44,398 nucleotides of DNA from Mesorhizobium sp. (lineage in GTDB: Bacteria; Pseudomonadota; Alphaproteobacteria; Rhizobiales; Rhizobiaceae), in NCBI GenBank assembly GCA_004017275.1, contig SAKE01000032.1:1-44398 (forward strand), given 5' to 3'. Below, piece by piece: positions 1 to 8,338 of this stretch. Below the pieces are notes generated by a model. That model was given only the letters and a program-made list of their open reading frames with translations. It was not told where the DNA came from and did not search any database. The number at the start of each line of letters is the position of its first letter. Within the stretch, counting starts at the first letter, position 1. Position numbers and translations under genes: made by a program.

Positions 1-56
1 AACACCCCTCATCCGTCGCCTTCGGCGACACCTTCTCCCACAGGGGGAGAAGGAAA
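1..56. repeat. Half-copy of a rhizobial palindromic intergenic repeat
   Basis: A C/T-rich stretch with a small hairpin (gtcgcc-ttc-ggcgac) runs into cttctccc...gggggagaag, a second inverted pair. It has the same layout as one arm of the longer palindromic elements elsewhere in this window (cccctca ... ctcccc/gggg) but is a different subtype. Only one arm is visible because the window begins here. Confidence 0.5.
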
Positions 57-64
57 CGTCGGCG

Positions 65-1231
65 TCAAATCACATTCAATTCCCGAAACGCCCGCCCTTC
101 CGCAACACGGCCATATCCGAACGCCGAGCAGTCCACCGTGCGGTAGCCACCATGCACGATCAACTCGGCCAGCGCCTTGCCGACCGCCGGCGCCTGCTGC
201 AGGCCGTGGCCGGAGAAGCCGTTGGCGAACAGGAAATTGCCGACCTCAGGATGCGGGCCGATCACCGCGTTCTGATCCAACGTGTTGTAGTCGTAGTGGC
301 CGGCCCAGGCGCGGGTCGGCTTGATCGCCTCGAAGGCCGGAATGCGGGTCGCCAGCACCGGCCAGATCACCTCTTCGAACAATGGCCAGTCGACCTCGAA
401 ATCCCCGGAGGCTGCCGGGCCATCGTTCTCTTCCGGTTCGGCACCGCCAGTGAGGTAGACCGAGCCTTCCGGCCGGACATAGATGCCGGAGGGATCGACC
501 AGCAGCGGCATGTCGGCATATTTTTCGCGCGCCTCGAAGACGAAGACGTTGCGCTTGCGTGGCTCGACCGGCAGTGCCAGCCCGGCAAGCGCCGCGACCT
601 TGCCGGCGTTCGGTCCGGCAGTGTTGACCACGATGCCGGCCTCCAGCGTCTCGCCATTGTCGAGGCTGACGCCGGTAACCCGGTTGCCGTCGCGCGCAAT
701 AGCGGTGACCGAAGCGGTGATGAAATCGATCTTCTTATCGCGCAGCGCCTTGCGGAACAGCGTCAGCATCGCATGCGCGTCGAACCAGCCTTCGCCTGTC
801 CGGCCATAGGCGCCGGCGGTGATACCCTCGGCCGACAGCCACGGGAAGCGGCGCACCAACTGATCCGCGTCCTCGAGCACGATGTCGGCGCCCTCGGCCA
901 TCTGCGCCTCGTGATTGGCCTTGAGGATCGGCAAGCCGTCCTCGCCGGCAAGGATGAGATAGCCACCTTCGCGGAAACCGATATCGGCGTCAGCTCCAAA
1001 GGTTTCCTTCAGTCGCCGGAACAGTTTCAGCGTGAACTGCGACAGGCGGATGTTTTCCGGGATCGAGAACTGCTGGCGGATCGAGGCCATGGACAGCGTC
1101 GTCGCCGCATGCGCGAATTGCGGGTCCCGCTCGATCAGGGCGATCGAGCCGGAAAACCCTTCCTCGCGCAGATAATAGGCGACCGAGGATCCGACGATGG
1201 CCCCGCCGATGATGACGATGTCATAGCGCAT
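65..1231 (-). CDS. FAD-dependent oxidoreductase, DAO (amine/amino-acid oxidase) family
   Basis: The 388-residue product starts with a dinucleotide-binding Rossmann motif (IVIIGGAIVGSSVAYYL, about residues 5-21) and ends with the FAD-contacting segment FANGFSGHGLQQAP typical of the DAO superfamily (glycine, sarcosine and related amine oxidases). It probably oxidises a small amine or amino acid in the cytoplasm; the substrate cannot be read from sequence. I chose the ATG at 1231, not the in-frame ATG at 1264, because GGAG lies six bases upstream of it and the Rossmann fold begins directly after it. The gene follows the sensor kinase gene by 29 bases on the same strand, so it may be the last cistron of that operon. 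No lesion is visible. Confidence 0.85.
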   Translation of the reverse strand: MRYDIVIIGGAIVGSSVAYYLREEGFSGSIALIERDPQFAHAATTLSMASIRQQFSIPENIRLSQFTLKLFRRLKETFGADADIGFREGGYLILAGEDGLPILKANHEAQMAEGADIVLEDADQLVRRFPWLSAEGITAGAYGRTGEGWFDAHAMLTLFRKALRDKKIDFITASVTAIARDGNRVTGVSLDNGETLEAGIVVNTAGPNAGKVAALAGLALPVEPRKRNVFVFEAREKYADMPLLVDPSGIYVRPEGSVYLTGGAEPEENDGPAASGDFEVDWPLFEEVIWPVLATRIPAFEAIKPTRAWAGHYDYNTLDQNAVIGPHPEVGNFLFANGFSGHGLQQAPAVGKALAELIVHGGYRTVDCSAFGYGRVAEGRAFRELNVI

Positions 1232-1260
1232 TTTTTCTCCGATCCGGCCGATAGTGTCCT

Positions 1261-2862
1261 TCACGCCACCGGCACAATGATCTCGAAGCGCGTGCCGCGT
1301 TCGGAGTCAACCAGCGCGATCATGCCATCATGCGCTTTCAGGAGGGCCAGCACGATGCCGAGGCCCATGCCGGTGCCGCCGGTAGAGCGCCGTGTGGTGA
1401 AGAATGGTTCGAAGATGCGCGCCCGGTTGCTGGGCGAAATGCCGGCGCCGTCGTCGCTGACCAGGATGCTTGCCTTGCCGCCGGCGCTTGCAGCGGCAAT
1501 CGACACCTGCGTCGCGCCATGCCTGGCCGAATTGTCGATGAGATTGGCCAGCACGATTGCCGCGTTCTCGGCCGATATGCGCAAGGCCAGATCGCCGCCG
1601 ACCTCGACGCCAACCGCCAGCCTGTTGTCGACGGGCAGCAGCGCCAGCGCCGCCCCGATCGAGGTGCTTTCGCCGCTGGGCGCCAGGTTTTCGGCCCGCG
1701 CCAGGTCGAGCAGGCGGCGAACCAGCAGATTGAGCCGTCCGGCATCGGTGACGATGTTGTTGGAGAAACGCCGACGCTCCATATCGTCCATCGCGCTGCC
1801 TGAATCGCGCAGCAGCTCGGCCGCACCCTGGATCGCCGTCAGCGGCGATTTGAGCTCGTGCGAGACATGTGTGGCGAAGGTCTGAATGGAGTCCGAGCGC
1901 GCCTGAAGTTTTTCGGCCATGTCGAGGAAAGCGGCGGAAAGCTCCGCCATTTCGTAGGTGCCATGATGGTCGAGCGGCCTGATCGCGTCACGCTCGCCGG
2001 CGGCGATGCGCTGGGTACGGTCGATCAGCGCATAGATCGGCCGGCTGACGGTGCGCAGGAAGACGAGGCCGATGAGCAGCGTGCCGCCGAGAATGGCGAT
2101 CGCCGCCAACGTCACCTTGCCGCGTTCGCCATAGAGATGTTTGATGATGTTGTTGGGCGTCCGCGACACATAGACCACGCCGGCGACCTTGCCATCGACG
2201 GCGACCGGCAGGGCGACGAAGACACGCACCTTGGTGCCGCGGCTGACCGAATAGAGCGGCGGCGCCGGCTGGTCGGGTATGCGCAGCCTGAGCGCGCTGG
2301 CATAGCGCCCGGCAAGTGCGGCGCGCACCTCCTCGACCGCGCCGAGCGATTGCCCGACCTCGCCCCGTCCGGCAATGACGACGCCTCGAGGGTCGAGCAG
2401 TCGGAACCCGGCCAGCGTGGTTTTCTGCGTCGCGTCGAGAATGCCGGACAGGCGCGCGCCGATTGCAGCGAAAGTGGGATCGGGGGCGGCTGGCATCGCC
2501 GCCGGCCGGGTTGGCAGCACATAGTCGGAAGCAAGATCGAGCTGCGGCTCGATCGGCCTGTACAGCGGGTCCGGATTTGCGCTTCGGCTTGAATCCCCGC
2601 TTGGCCCCGGCATCGGTGCGCCGAGCTTGTTAGGGGCAATGCCGGCATCACGCACATCCTGCGCATAAATGGCGGCGATGGCTGCCCCTTGCGCGATCAG
2701 CTCCGCTTCGGTCTGGCGAATCAGCTGGTTCTCGTAGAGCCGGAAGAAGAACAGGCCGACCAGCGGCAAGGCCATCACCATGATCAGGATGGCGACGACG
2801 ACCGTGGCGAGGCGTGGCCGCCATTTGCGGCCGATCCATTTGCGCGAGGCGGTCAGCCGCAT
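1261..2862 (-). CDS. CreC-like sensor histidine kinase
   Basis: This 533-residue membrane kinase forms a two-component pair with the gene just upstream. There is one N-terminal membrane helix (about residues 17-41), a periplasmic sensor segment of roughly 200 residues containing proline-rich stretches, and a second helix (AAIAILGGTLLIGLVFL). A HAMP segment follows, then the H-box HELKSPLTAIQGA with the phospho-acceptor His near residue 335, the N-box NLIDNSARHG, and ATP-lid motifs DDGAGI and GTGMGLGI. All catalytic boxes are intact. The start at 2862 overlaps the response-regulator gene by 10 bases, which implies translational coupling; a longer in-frame start at 2913 is less likely. The architecture and partner resemble CreC, but the signal is unknown. 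Confidence 0.85.
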   Translation of the reverse strand: MRLTASRKWIGRKWRPRLATVVVAILIMVMALPLVGLFFFRLYENQLIRQTEAELIAQGAAIAAIYAQDVRDAGIAPNKLGAPMPGPSGDSSRSANPDPLYRPIEPQLDLASDYVLPTRPAAMPAAPDPTFAAIGARLSGILDATQKTTLAGFRLLDPRGVVIAGRGEVGQSLGAVEEVRAALAGRYASALRLRIPDQPAPPLYSVSRGTKVRVFVALPVAVDGKVAGVVYVSRTPNNIIKHLYGERGKVTLAAIAILGGTLLIGLVFLRTVSRPIYALIDRTQRIAAGERDAIRPLDHHGTYEMAELSAAFLDMAEKLQARSDSIQTFATHVSHELKSPLTAIQGAAELLRDSGSAMDDMERRRFSNNIVTDAGRLNLLVRRLLDLARAENLAPSGESTSIGAALALLPVDNRLAVGVEVGGDLALRISAENAAIVLANLIDNSARHGATQVSIAAASAGGKASILVSDDGAGISPSNRARIFEPFFTTRRSTGGTGMGLGIVLALLKAHDGMIALVDSERGTRFEIIVPVA

Positions 2863-3545
2863 CGGCCGAGCCGAAAGCCGACGCCATGCACGGTCTCGAT
2901 AACATCCGGGCAACCCACTGCCGCCAGCTTGGCGCGGATGTTGCGGATATGGCTGTCGACGGTGCGGCCTGCGACATGGATCTTGCCGGCATAGGCGCTA
3001 GCCATCACCGCGTCGCGGTCGAGCACATGCGCCGGCCGCGCCAGAAACCCTTTGAGGATCGAGAACTCTATCCCTGTCAGCGACAGCGGCGTGCCGTCGA
3101 AGCTGGCGGCATGGCTGGCCGGCGCCAGGGCGAGTTTGCCATGCGAAAACCGCCTGTCGTCGGTCGGCTCAGGCGGTATCGGCCGGGCGCGCCGCAGGAT
3201 GACGTTGACGCGGGCGACCAGCTCGCGCGGGCTGAACGGCTTCGTCACATAGTCGTCGCCGCCCATTTCGAGCCCGAGGATGCGGTCGATCTCCTCGTCG
3301 CGCGCGGACAGGAACAGCACCGGCACATCGGATGTGTGCCGCAGCCGCCGGCAGACCTCCAGCCCATCCATCTCCGGCATGCCGATGTCGAGCACGACAA
3401 GATCCGGCGTCCGGCGTGCGATCGCTTGCAGGGCGGCGGCGCCGTCGGCAACGGCAGCCGTCTTCATGCCTGCCTTTTCCAAGGCGAAGCAGATCACCTC
3501 GCGGATATGCGGATCATCGTCGGCGACGAGGATGTGATGCGGCAT
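2853..3545 (-). CDS. CreB-like OmpR-family response regulator
   Basis: The product has 230 residues. The receiver domain holds the acidic pair DDD at 10-11, the phospho-acceptor Asp53 in VLDIGMPEMDG, and the conserved Lys102 in TKPF. The C-terminal winged-helix DNA-binding domain (about residues 130-228) carries LTGIEFSILKGFL and the recognition-helix region VDSHIRNIRAKL, as in OmpR/PhoB regulators. It is presumably phosphorylated by the kinase encoded downstream. The gene begins 3 bases after the stop of the membrane-protein gene and overlaps the kinase start by 10 bases, so the three genes should be co-transcribed. A CreB-box-like direct repeat upstream of the operon suggests autoregulation. 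The CreB assignment is by resemblance only. Confidence 0.88.
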   Translation of the reverse strand: MPHHILVADDDPHIREVICFALEKAGMKTAAVADGAAALQAIARRTPDLVVLDIGMPEMDGLEVCRRLRHTSDVPVLFLSARDEEIDRILGLEMGGDDYVTKPFSPRELVARVNVILRRARPIPPEPTDDRRFSHGKLALAPASHAASFDGTPLSLTGIEFSILKGFLARPAHVLDRDAVMASAYAGKIHVAGRTVDSHIRNIRAKLAAVGCPDVIETVHGVGFRLGRCG

Positions 3546-3548
3546 GGA

Positions 3549-5102
3549 TCAGCGGCCCGGCATGGAAGGTTCGACAGGGTCAGGAACCACGAACGGCCCC
3601 CTGGTGTCGAGATATCGAAGCAGGCGCCAGTCGCGAAAGCTCCAGGACCGCCAGTTCTGCTGCAGGATGCGATACCAGCCTTCGTCGCTGCCGTGCAGTC
3701 CAGCGAGTTGCCGAAGGACCGGATCATTGGCGGCCGCCGTCTTGCCCTGATGCTCGAAAAAACGATCGAGCGCCGGAAACGCGCCCGGGCCGAGCGAGCG
3801 CAGATACCAGGCGTCGAGGGAAATGCCCTGGCCGGTCATTTCGAGGGAATGGTCGACATTGTAATTAGCGATCGTTGCTGCGAAATTGATGAAACAGGCT
3901 GCATAAAGCGTCAGAGATAACGTCAGAAGATTGGCGGACAGTAGCCATTCGTTGGATTTTCCCAGCGCGATGCGGGCAATGATCAGGGCAAGGCCCGATG
4001 CCACCAACCCCATCCAGACGAAGGCGGCGACGCGCCAGTAGGTCAGCGCATAGATGCCGATATAGAGGTCGAGCCGCAGGATCGACGAGATGACCAGCAT
4101 GATGTTCTGCGCCACCCAGGCATAAACCAGCCGGCGGATGAGCGGATCGGCCGATGTCTCGCTGCCGGGTCTGAGCGCCGCAAGGACAAAACCGGCGGCA
4201 AGCAGTGCAGTGACAACAAGTGGATAGGCGCCGCGATGCGCGTAGGAAGCGTAGCTCAGCCCGTCGGGAAGCGCGGCCCCGCCCCACAGATAGGCGGTGT
4301 CGAGCGCCGTCTGCAGCGCAAACAGCAGATTGAAGACGATTAGCGCGCGAAAAATGGCGGCCTTGCCGAACAGGATGTCCTCGACGGTAGCGGCTTTGTC
4401 GGCTTGAACGCCGATACCAGCCGACCCCGCGCGCGGGATGCGGCGAACCAGGCGCGGCAGGCGCGGCAGGCGTGGCCGCAGAAAGGCCCAGACGCCGGCG
4501 ACCACGAACAGCCAGAAGGCAATCCGCGCCAACTGGATAAGATCGAGCAGTTTCAGGAGATCGATCAGCGACAGCCAGTAGTCGATGACCGGATTGGCGG
4601 CGCCGAACAGCGCCAGGAACACCGCGCCCAGTGTCAGCGGCATCACCCAGACGGCGATCGCCGCCAGGCGAACGCGGCGCCGGCCGAACCGCCGTGCCGT
4701 TTTGCGCCAGCGGATGAAATCGCTGGCGAAGCGAAACGGCGTCGCCAGCCCGAACAGCGCGATCTGGCCGGCAATGCGGGCGATGCCGTGCCGCAGCCGC
4801 CCGCTCAGCGAAAGCGCGAAGACGGCCAGCGCCGCCAGCGCTGTTGACACCGACAAGGCGCTGACATTTTCCGCCAGCGGCAGCAGCGCGACAAGCAGCG
4901 CGGCGGGCTTGAGCCAGACCCTGCCGTCGCTGAAGGCGGCGGGATGCACGGCGACGACCGCTGCGGCGATCAGGAGCGCGAACAGGAAAACCGTGATGCC
5001 GACGGGCTGGCCGTAGAACAGAAAATCCGCAAGTGCTGCCAGCAGGATGGCGACACCGATACGGCTGCAATAGCTCGGCGCGGCAGTGAACAACGCTGTC
5101 AT
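3549..5102 (-). CDS. Multi-pass membrane protein of the DUF4173 type
   Basis: This 517-residue protein is largely hydrophobic, with about ten or more predicted membrane helices (for example RIGVAILLAALADFLFYG near the start and VWMGLVASGLALIIARIAL late in the chain). A basic Arg/Pro-rich cytoplasmic loop (RPRLPRLPRLVRRIP) sits near the middle and a soluble tail of about 110 residues ends the chain. It resembles DUF4173/DUF4153 proteins, whose role is unknown. I chose ATG 5102 because AGGAAG precedes it; the in-frame extension to 5207 is Arg/Ser-rich and implausible. As the first gene of the operon ahead of CreB/CreC-like genes, it occupies the position of an accessory membrane component, as CreD does for CreBC in enterobacteria. 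That analogy is inference. Confidence 0.75.
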   Translation of the reverse strand: MTALFTAAPSYCSRIGVAILLAALADFLFYGQPVGITVFLFALLIAAAVVAVHPAAFSDGRVWLKPAALLVALLPLAENVSALSVSTALAALAVFALSLSGRLRHGIARIAGQIALFGLATPFRFASDFIRWRKTARRFGRRRVRLAAIAVWVMPLTLGAVFLALFGAANPVIDYWLSLIDLLKLLDLIQLARIAFWLFVVAGVWAFLRPRLPRLPRLVRRIPRAGSAGIGVQADKAATVEDILFGKAAIFRALIVFNLLFALQTALDTAYLWGGAALPDGLSYASYAHRGAYPLVVTALLAAGFVLAALRPGSETSADPLIRRLVYAWVAQNIMLVISSILRLDLYIGIYALTYWRVAAFVWMGLVASGLALIIARIALGKSNEWLLSANLLTLSLTLYAACFINFAATIANYNVDHSLEMTGQGISLDAWYLRSLGPGAFPALDRFFEHQGKTAAANDPVLRQLAGLHGSDEGWYRILQQNWRSWSFRDWRLLRYLDTRGPFVVPDPVEPSMPGR

Positions 5103-5363
5103 GACCTGATCTTCCTGGCGGCTTCCAGCCGAATTGCCGGCGGGCTTCTGCGAACAAAGGGAATGAGGGTTGCGACGGGACACGCGCGCGGCGGATCGAC
5201 CAGCCACCAGCCTTCGCTGCGCAGCCTATAAGGCAGGGACCAACGGGGTTTTGCTCGCTCTTGCATGCCGCCGGTCTCGCAGGCGCGCTGGGAGACAGGG
5301 CGGCGGATCCGAGGAGGTTTTCGGCAGGCGTGTGCAGTTTTCGTGCAGACAATTGTTAGGTTC
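5103..5363. other. Upstream region of the DUF4173-two-component operon
   Basis: This is non-coding as far as I can see. It carries the presumed promoter of the minus-strand operon and the CreB-box-like repeat at 5332-5347. I could not pick convincing -35/-10 hexamers. The remaining gap up to the lyase gene at 5616 is mostly a palindromic repeat element (5364-5538). Confidence 0.5.
5332..5347 (-). promoter_or_regulatory. CreB-box-like direct repeat TGCAC-N6-TGCAC
   Basis: Read on the minus strand, the sequence is TGCAC-GAAAAC-TGCAC, two identical pentamers with an 11-base period. The enterobacterial CreB box is TTCAC-N6-TTCAC, so each half differs by one base while period and orientation match. 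It lies about 230 bases upstream of the start codon of the operon that encodes the CreB-like regulator. Binding is inferred. Confidence 0.4.
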
Positions 5364-5538
5364 GGCGCCGCCCCTCACCTGCCTGCCGGCATCCTCTCCC
5401 CGTAAACGGGGCGAGGGGCGCTGTCATCGATGGTTTCGCTAATTGTTGCCGTTGAAGGAGAGGCGCCGGCGCCGCGGCCAGTCTCTTTCTCCCCGTTCTA
5501 CGGGGAGAAATGCCCGGCAGGGCAATGAGGGGCGGCGC
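5364..5538. repeat. Palindromic intergenic repeat element, copy A (about 175 bp)
   Basis: The left arm (5364-5402, ggcgccgcccctcac... ctctccccg) is matched in inverted orientation by the right arm (5489-5538, ending ...aatgaggggcggcgc). Inside each arm sits a further small hairpin, ccccgt-aaa-cgggg on the left and ctccccgt-tct-acggggag on the right. About 85 bases of unique sequence separate the arms. The same layout recurs at 15204-15381 and 22964-23141. It resembles the rhizobial RIME class of mobile palindromic repeats. Confidence 0.8.
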
Positions 5539-5615
5539 TAACTCTGAAAATCGGCTGATCAAGCGATAACCCTGCCCGGCTTGCCTCGACCAACCACACA
5601 CGGCATAGATCGCCC

Positions 5616-6506
5616 ATGGAAACCTATCGCCCGCGCCGCTCAGTGCTCTACATCCCGGCCTCCAACGACAAGGCCTTGGCCAAGATCGCGCAGCTTTCCT
5701 GCGACGCAGTCATCATCGACCTCGAGGATGCCGTCGCCGCGGCCGACAAGATCGCCGCCCGCGAAAAGCTGGCCGGCATTTTCGCCGGCCATCCAGTCGC
5801 CAACAATATTGGCAGGCGCTGCGAGATGATCGTCCGCATCAATGCCCTGGCCGGCGAATGGGGCGCCGACGATCTGCTGGCTGCCGCAAGCTGCGAGCCC
5901 GACGGCATCCTTTTGCCCAAGATCGACACGCCGCGCGACCTGCTTGAGGCCGGCGATGTGCTCGACGACAATTTTGCTCCCGACAGCGTGAAACTATGGG
6001 CGATGGTCGAGACGCCCAAGGCGTTGCTCAACATTGGTGCCATCGCCGAACTTGGTCGCGACCCGGCCTCGCGGCTGGCTTGTTTCGTTGCCGGAACGAA
6101 TGATCTGGTCAAGGAGACCGGCGTGATGGCGACGCCGGACCGGCGCTACCTCGTGCCGTGGCTGATGCAGATGGTGCTGGCCGCCCGCGCCGGCGGCATC
6201 GACATGCTCGACGGCGTCTCCAACGATTTTCGCGACCTCGAAGCCTTCGCTAGCGAATGCACGGAGAGCGCCGCCATGGGGTTCGACGGCAAGAGCCTCA
6301 TCCACCCGGCCCAGATCGAAGCCGCGAACCGCGCTTTCGCACCGTCCACAAAAGCCGTGGCCGAGGCGCGGCAAGTGAAAGATGCCTTCGCGCTCGCCGA
6401 GAATGCCGGCAAAAGCGTGATCGCGCTGAACGGCAGGATGATTGAACGGCTGCACCTGGCGCAGGCCGAAAAACTGCTGGCGAAGGCAGCCGCGATCGGC
6501 GCATGA
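5616..6506 (+). CDS. CoA-ester lyase, CitE / HpcH-HpaI aldolase family
   Basis: The 296-residue product has the family TIM-barrel motifs in order: SVLYIPASNDKAL (9-21), IIDLEDAV (33-40), RINAL with Arg74, LLPKID (99-104), MVETP with Glu132, and GTNDL (160-164). Near the C-terminus comes GFDGKSLIHPAQI, which binds the CoA-ester side. Arg74, Glu132 and the Asp of the LEDAV region are the usual Mg/substrate residues. Such proteins cleave or condense malyl-CoA, citramalyl-CoA or methylmalyl-CoA-type esters; the exact ester is not decidable here. There is no citF or citD beside it, so a stand-alone lyase is more likely than a citrate-lyase subunit. No good ribosome-binding site precedes the ATG. 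Confidence 0.88.
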   Translation: METYRPRRSVLYIPASNDKALAKIAQLSCDAVIIDLEDAVAAADKIAAREKLAGIFAGHPVANNIGRRCEMIVRINALAGEWGADDLLAAASCEPDGILLPKIDTPRDLLEAGDVLDDNFAPDSVKLWAMVETPKALLNIGAIAELGRDPASRLACFVAGTNDLVKETGVMATPDRRYLVPWLMQMVLAARAGGIDMLDGVSNDFRDLEAFASECTESAAMGFDGKSLIHPAQIEAANRAFAPSTKAVAEARQVKDAFALAENAGKSVIALNGRMIERLHLAQAEKLLAKAAAIGA

Positions 6507-6555
6507 TATCAACTCTGTGCTCGCGGCTATGGGGCACTCACGACAGGACTGAAAA

Positions 6556-6762
6556 ATGAAACTCTACCGCTTCCTGACCGGCCCGGACGATGCCAGCTTC
6601 TGCCACAAGGTGACGGCGGCGCTGAACAAGGGCTGGCACCTGTTCGGCTCGCCGACCTACGCCTACGACAAGAAAGCCAAGACGATGCGCTGCGGCCAGG
6701 CCATCGTGAAGGATATCGACGGTCAGGTATACGGACCCGATACCAAGCTCAGCGACTGGTAG
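6556..6762 (+). CDS. Small DUF1737-family protein
   Basis: The 68-residue cytoplasmic protein begins MKLYRFLTGPDDASFC and contains LNKGWHLFGSPTYAYD, the signature of DUF1737 proteins, whose function is unknown. It is the usual length for the family. AGGA lies seven bases before the ATG. It ends tail to tail with the membrane-protein gene on the other strand, overlapping it by 14 bases. It lies 49 bases after the lyase gene and may be transcribed with it. Confidence 0.8.
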   Translation: MKLYRFLTGPDDASFCHKVTAALNKGWHLFGSPTYAYDKKAKTMRCGQAIVKDIDGQVYGPDTKLSDW

Positions 6763-7435
6763 GCTCCGCTCGCATCCACAGCCACCCGGCCAGCCAGGCG
6801 ATCGCTGCCGCAAGCGTCACCAGGCCCAGGTCAAGAGCCCACTCCGGCACGAACGCACGGAGCGCGATAGGCACCGCCCCAATGAAATAAAGGGCGAGCG
6901 GAATGCGCGGCACGCCTCTTGCAACGACAAGAGAGATTACAAACGCCAGCGTCCCAAGCAGAAAAAGAACCGAACTGACGACCAGAGCCAATCCGAGAGG
7001 ACCGGCGCGCAGGTCGATGATGGTTATCAGCGGAAGTTTCGAAAATACGAGATTGATCACCACTTCCACACCGACCAAACTTGCCAATGCAACGAAGTTG
7101 ATGACAAACGCGATGGTGCCAAACAGGCCCGCGCGCCGGCCAAACCCAAGAAACAGGCCGACGACAAGACCAAGCGCCAATATCTCGGCGACTGGCGCGA
7201 GAAGTTGCGTCAGATCGGTGGTCGCGATGAGCGCGCTGCGTTTGGCCGCGTTGACCAGAAGAATAAGCGCGCTTCCCACCCCGGCGACGGAGGCAAGCCG
7301 ATAGAGCGCAGCGCTGGGCACAGCCGCGCTCGACCGGACAGTCGTGGAATTCTCTTTGTGCTGAGCTTCTTCGGCTGGACTCGGAAACGAAATGAGCGAT
7401 TGCGGACGGCGGGGTTCGGCGGTTCTTGCGGGCAT
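6749..7435 (-). CDS. Hypothetical membrane protein, about six helices
   Basis: The 228-residue product is not recognised as a named family. A polar N-terminal tail of about 45 residues is followed by roughly six hydrophobic segments, among them AEILALGLVVGLFLGFG, TIAFVINFVALASLVGVEVVI and TLAAAIAWLAGWLWM. GAGGAGACGAAC precedes the ATG at 7435, a good ribosome-binding site. It diverges from the TetR regulator gene, and the two operator-like repeats at 7498-7546 sit in the shared upstream region. It is therefore likely repressed by that regulator and may act in export or membrane stress; this is inference from context. Confidence 0.7.
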   Translation of the reverse strand: MPARTAEPRRPQSLISFPSPAEEAQHKENSTTVRSSAAVPSAALYRLASVAGVGSALILLVNAAKRSALIATTDLTQLLAPVAEILALGLVVGLFLGFGRRAGLFGTIAFVINFVALASLVGVEVVINLVFSKLPLITIIDLRAGPLGLALVVSSVLFLLGTLAFVISLVVARGVPRIPLALYFIGAVPIALRAFVPEWALDLGLVTLAAAIAWLAGWLWMRAEPTSR

Positions 7436-7497
7436 GTTCGTCTCCTCATCCGGGAAAACGGGAGCCGCGAAGACCGCAGGCCTGTTCCGATCCCATC

Positions 7498-7514
7498 TGT
7501 AATCACTGCTTACA
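7498..7514. promoter_or_regulatory. TetR operator candidate 1 (TGTAA-N7-TTACA)
   Basis: The 17-base site reads tgtaa-tcactgc-ttaca, an imperfect palindrome of the size TetR-family dimers bind. Its reverse complement matches the second site at 7530-7546 at 16 of 17 positions. It lies between the divergent membrane-protein and regulator genes. Confidence 0.65.
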
Positions 7515-7529
7515 TACTCTTACCTGTAT

Positions 7530-7546
7530 TGTAAACAGTGATTACA
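7530..7546. promoter_or_regulatory. TetR operator candidate 2 (TGTAA-N7-TTACA)
   Basis: The site reads tgtaa-acagtga-ttaca. Its centre is 32 bases from the centre of the first site, close to three helical turns, so two dimers could bind the same DNA face. The AT-rich 15 bases between the sites probably contain promoter elements for one or both divergent genes. Confidence 0.65.
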
Positions 7547-7604
7547 TAAATCGCGGATCGTGCTACAGACACGTGAAGCAGTTCTACGGAACGAAGGAAA
7601 AGAG

Positions 7605-8291
7605 ATGGCAAACGCCAAGACGCCTCGCCGCACCGGCTACCACCATGGCAATTTGCGCGACACGCTGATCGATGCCGCAATTCAACTTGTCGAGGAAGGC
7701 GGCCCCGACAATGTGAGCGTGCGCGAAGCCGCAAAGCGGGCCGGCGTTTCCCCCGGCGCACCCTTCCGGCATTTTCAGTCGAAAACAGCGCTGCTGACCG
7801 CAGTCGCCGAACAGGCGATGAACCGGCTGACAGAGGCCGTTGCCAATGCACTTTCAGAAGTCGACAGCGCAGATCCCATCGTAGCCTTCGAAGCAATCGG
7901 ACAAGGCTATCTGGAATGGGCGATTGCCAATCCCACGCATTTCCAGATCATCAGTTCCCGAACGCTGATCGACTTCGACGGGTCGGACAGTCTTCGCGGC
8001 CAGAATGAAGCCATTCGCCGGAAGATGATCGACCTGCTGACCCAAGCGCAACACCAGGGCCGGTTGGCCGCGAACACGGACTTCGATCATCTGGTTCTCG
8101 CCGCGCGTGCATTTGTCTACGGGTTGGCACGAATGGTGGTTGATGGTCATTTTCCGCACTGGCATCCGTCCGAGGCGCCATCGCTCGCCGTGCAGAAGGC
8201 GCTGCATCTTTTCATCAGCCGGATGACCAACCTATCTGAAGCAAAATCCCAGAAGCCCCTACCGCCGCTGAGTTCTGGACCGACTGGATAG
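7605..8291 (+). CDS. TetR/AcrR-family transcriptional regulator
   Basis: The 228-residue regulator starts at ATG 7605, preceded by AAGGAAAAGAG; the in-frame ATG at 7560 has no such site and lies close to the operators. Residues 8-70 form the N-terminal helix-turn-helix domain: TGYHHGNLRDTLIDAA, then VREAAKRAGVSPGAPFRHF as the recognition region. The C-terminal half (FEAIGQGYLEWAIANPTHFQ onward) matches the WHG-type ligand-binding domain often found with this HTH. It is probably an autorepressor that also controls the divergent membrane-protein gene through the paired operators. The ligand is unknown. Confidence 0.88.
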   Translation: MANAKTPRRTGYHHGNLRDTLIDAAIQLVEEGGPDNVSVREAAKRAGVSPGAPFRHFQSKTALLTAVAEQAMNRLTEAVANALSEVDSADPIVAFEAIGQGYLEWAIANPTHFQIISSRTLIDFDGSDSLRGQNEAIRRKMIDLLTQAQHQGRLAANTDFDHLVLAARAFVYGLARMVVDGHFPHWHPSEAPSLAVQKALHLFISRMTNLSEAKSQKPLPPLSSGPTG

Positions 8292-8338
8292 GAATGGACA
8301 ATGACGTCCTTTTCGTTGATTCGGTGACCAACCACCGG

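Noticed and set aside
152..1885. A 577-codon plus-strand frame opposite the oxidase and kinase genes
   Set aside because: The two minus-strand genes have clear family motifs and ribosome-binding sites; the opposite frame spans both and looks like antisense GC-frame artefact.
5364..5538. CRISPR-like repeats in the palindromic intergenic elements
   Set aside because: The repeats are inverted arms of isolated elements, not regularly spaced direct repeats with unique spacers, and no cas gene is present.
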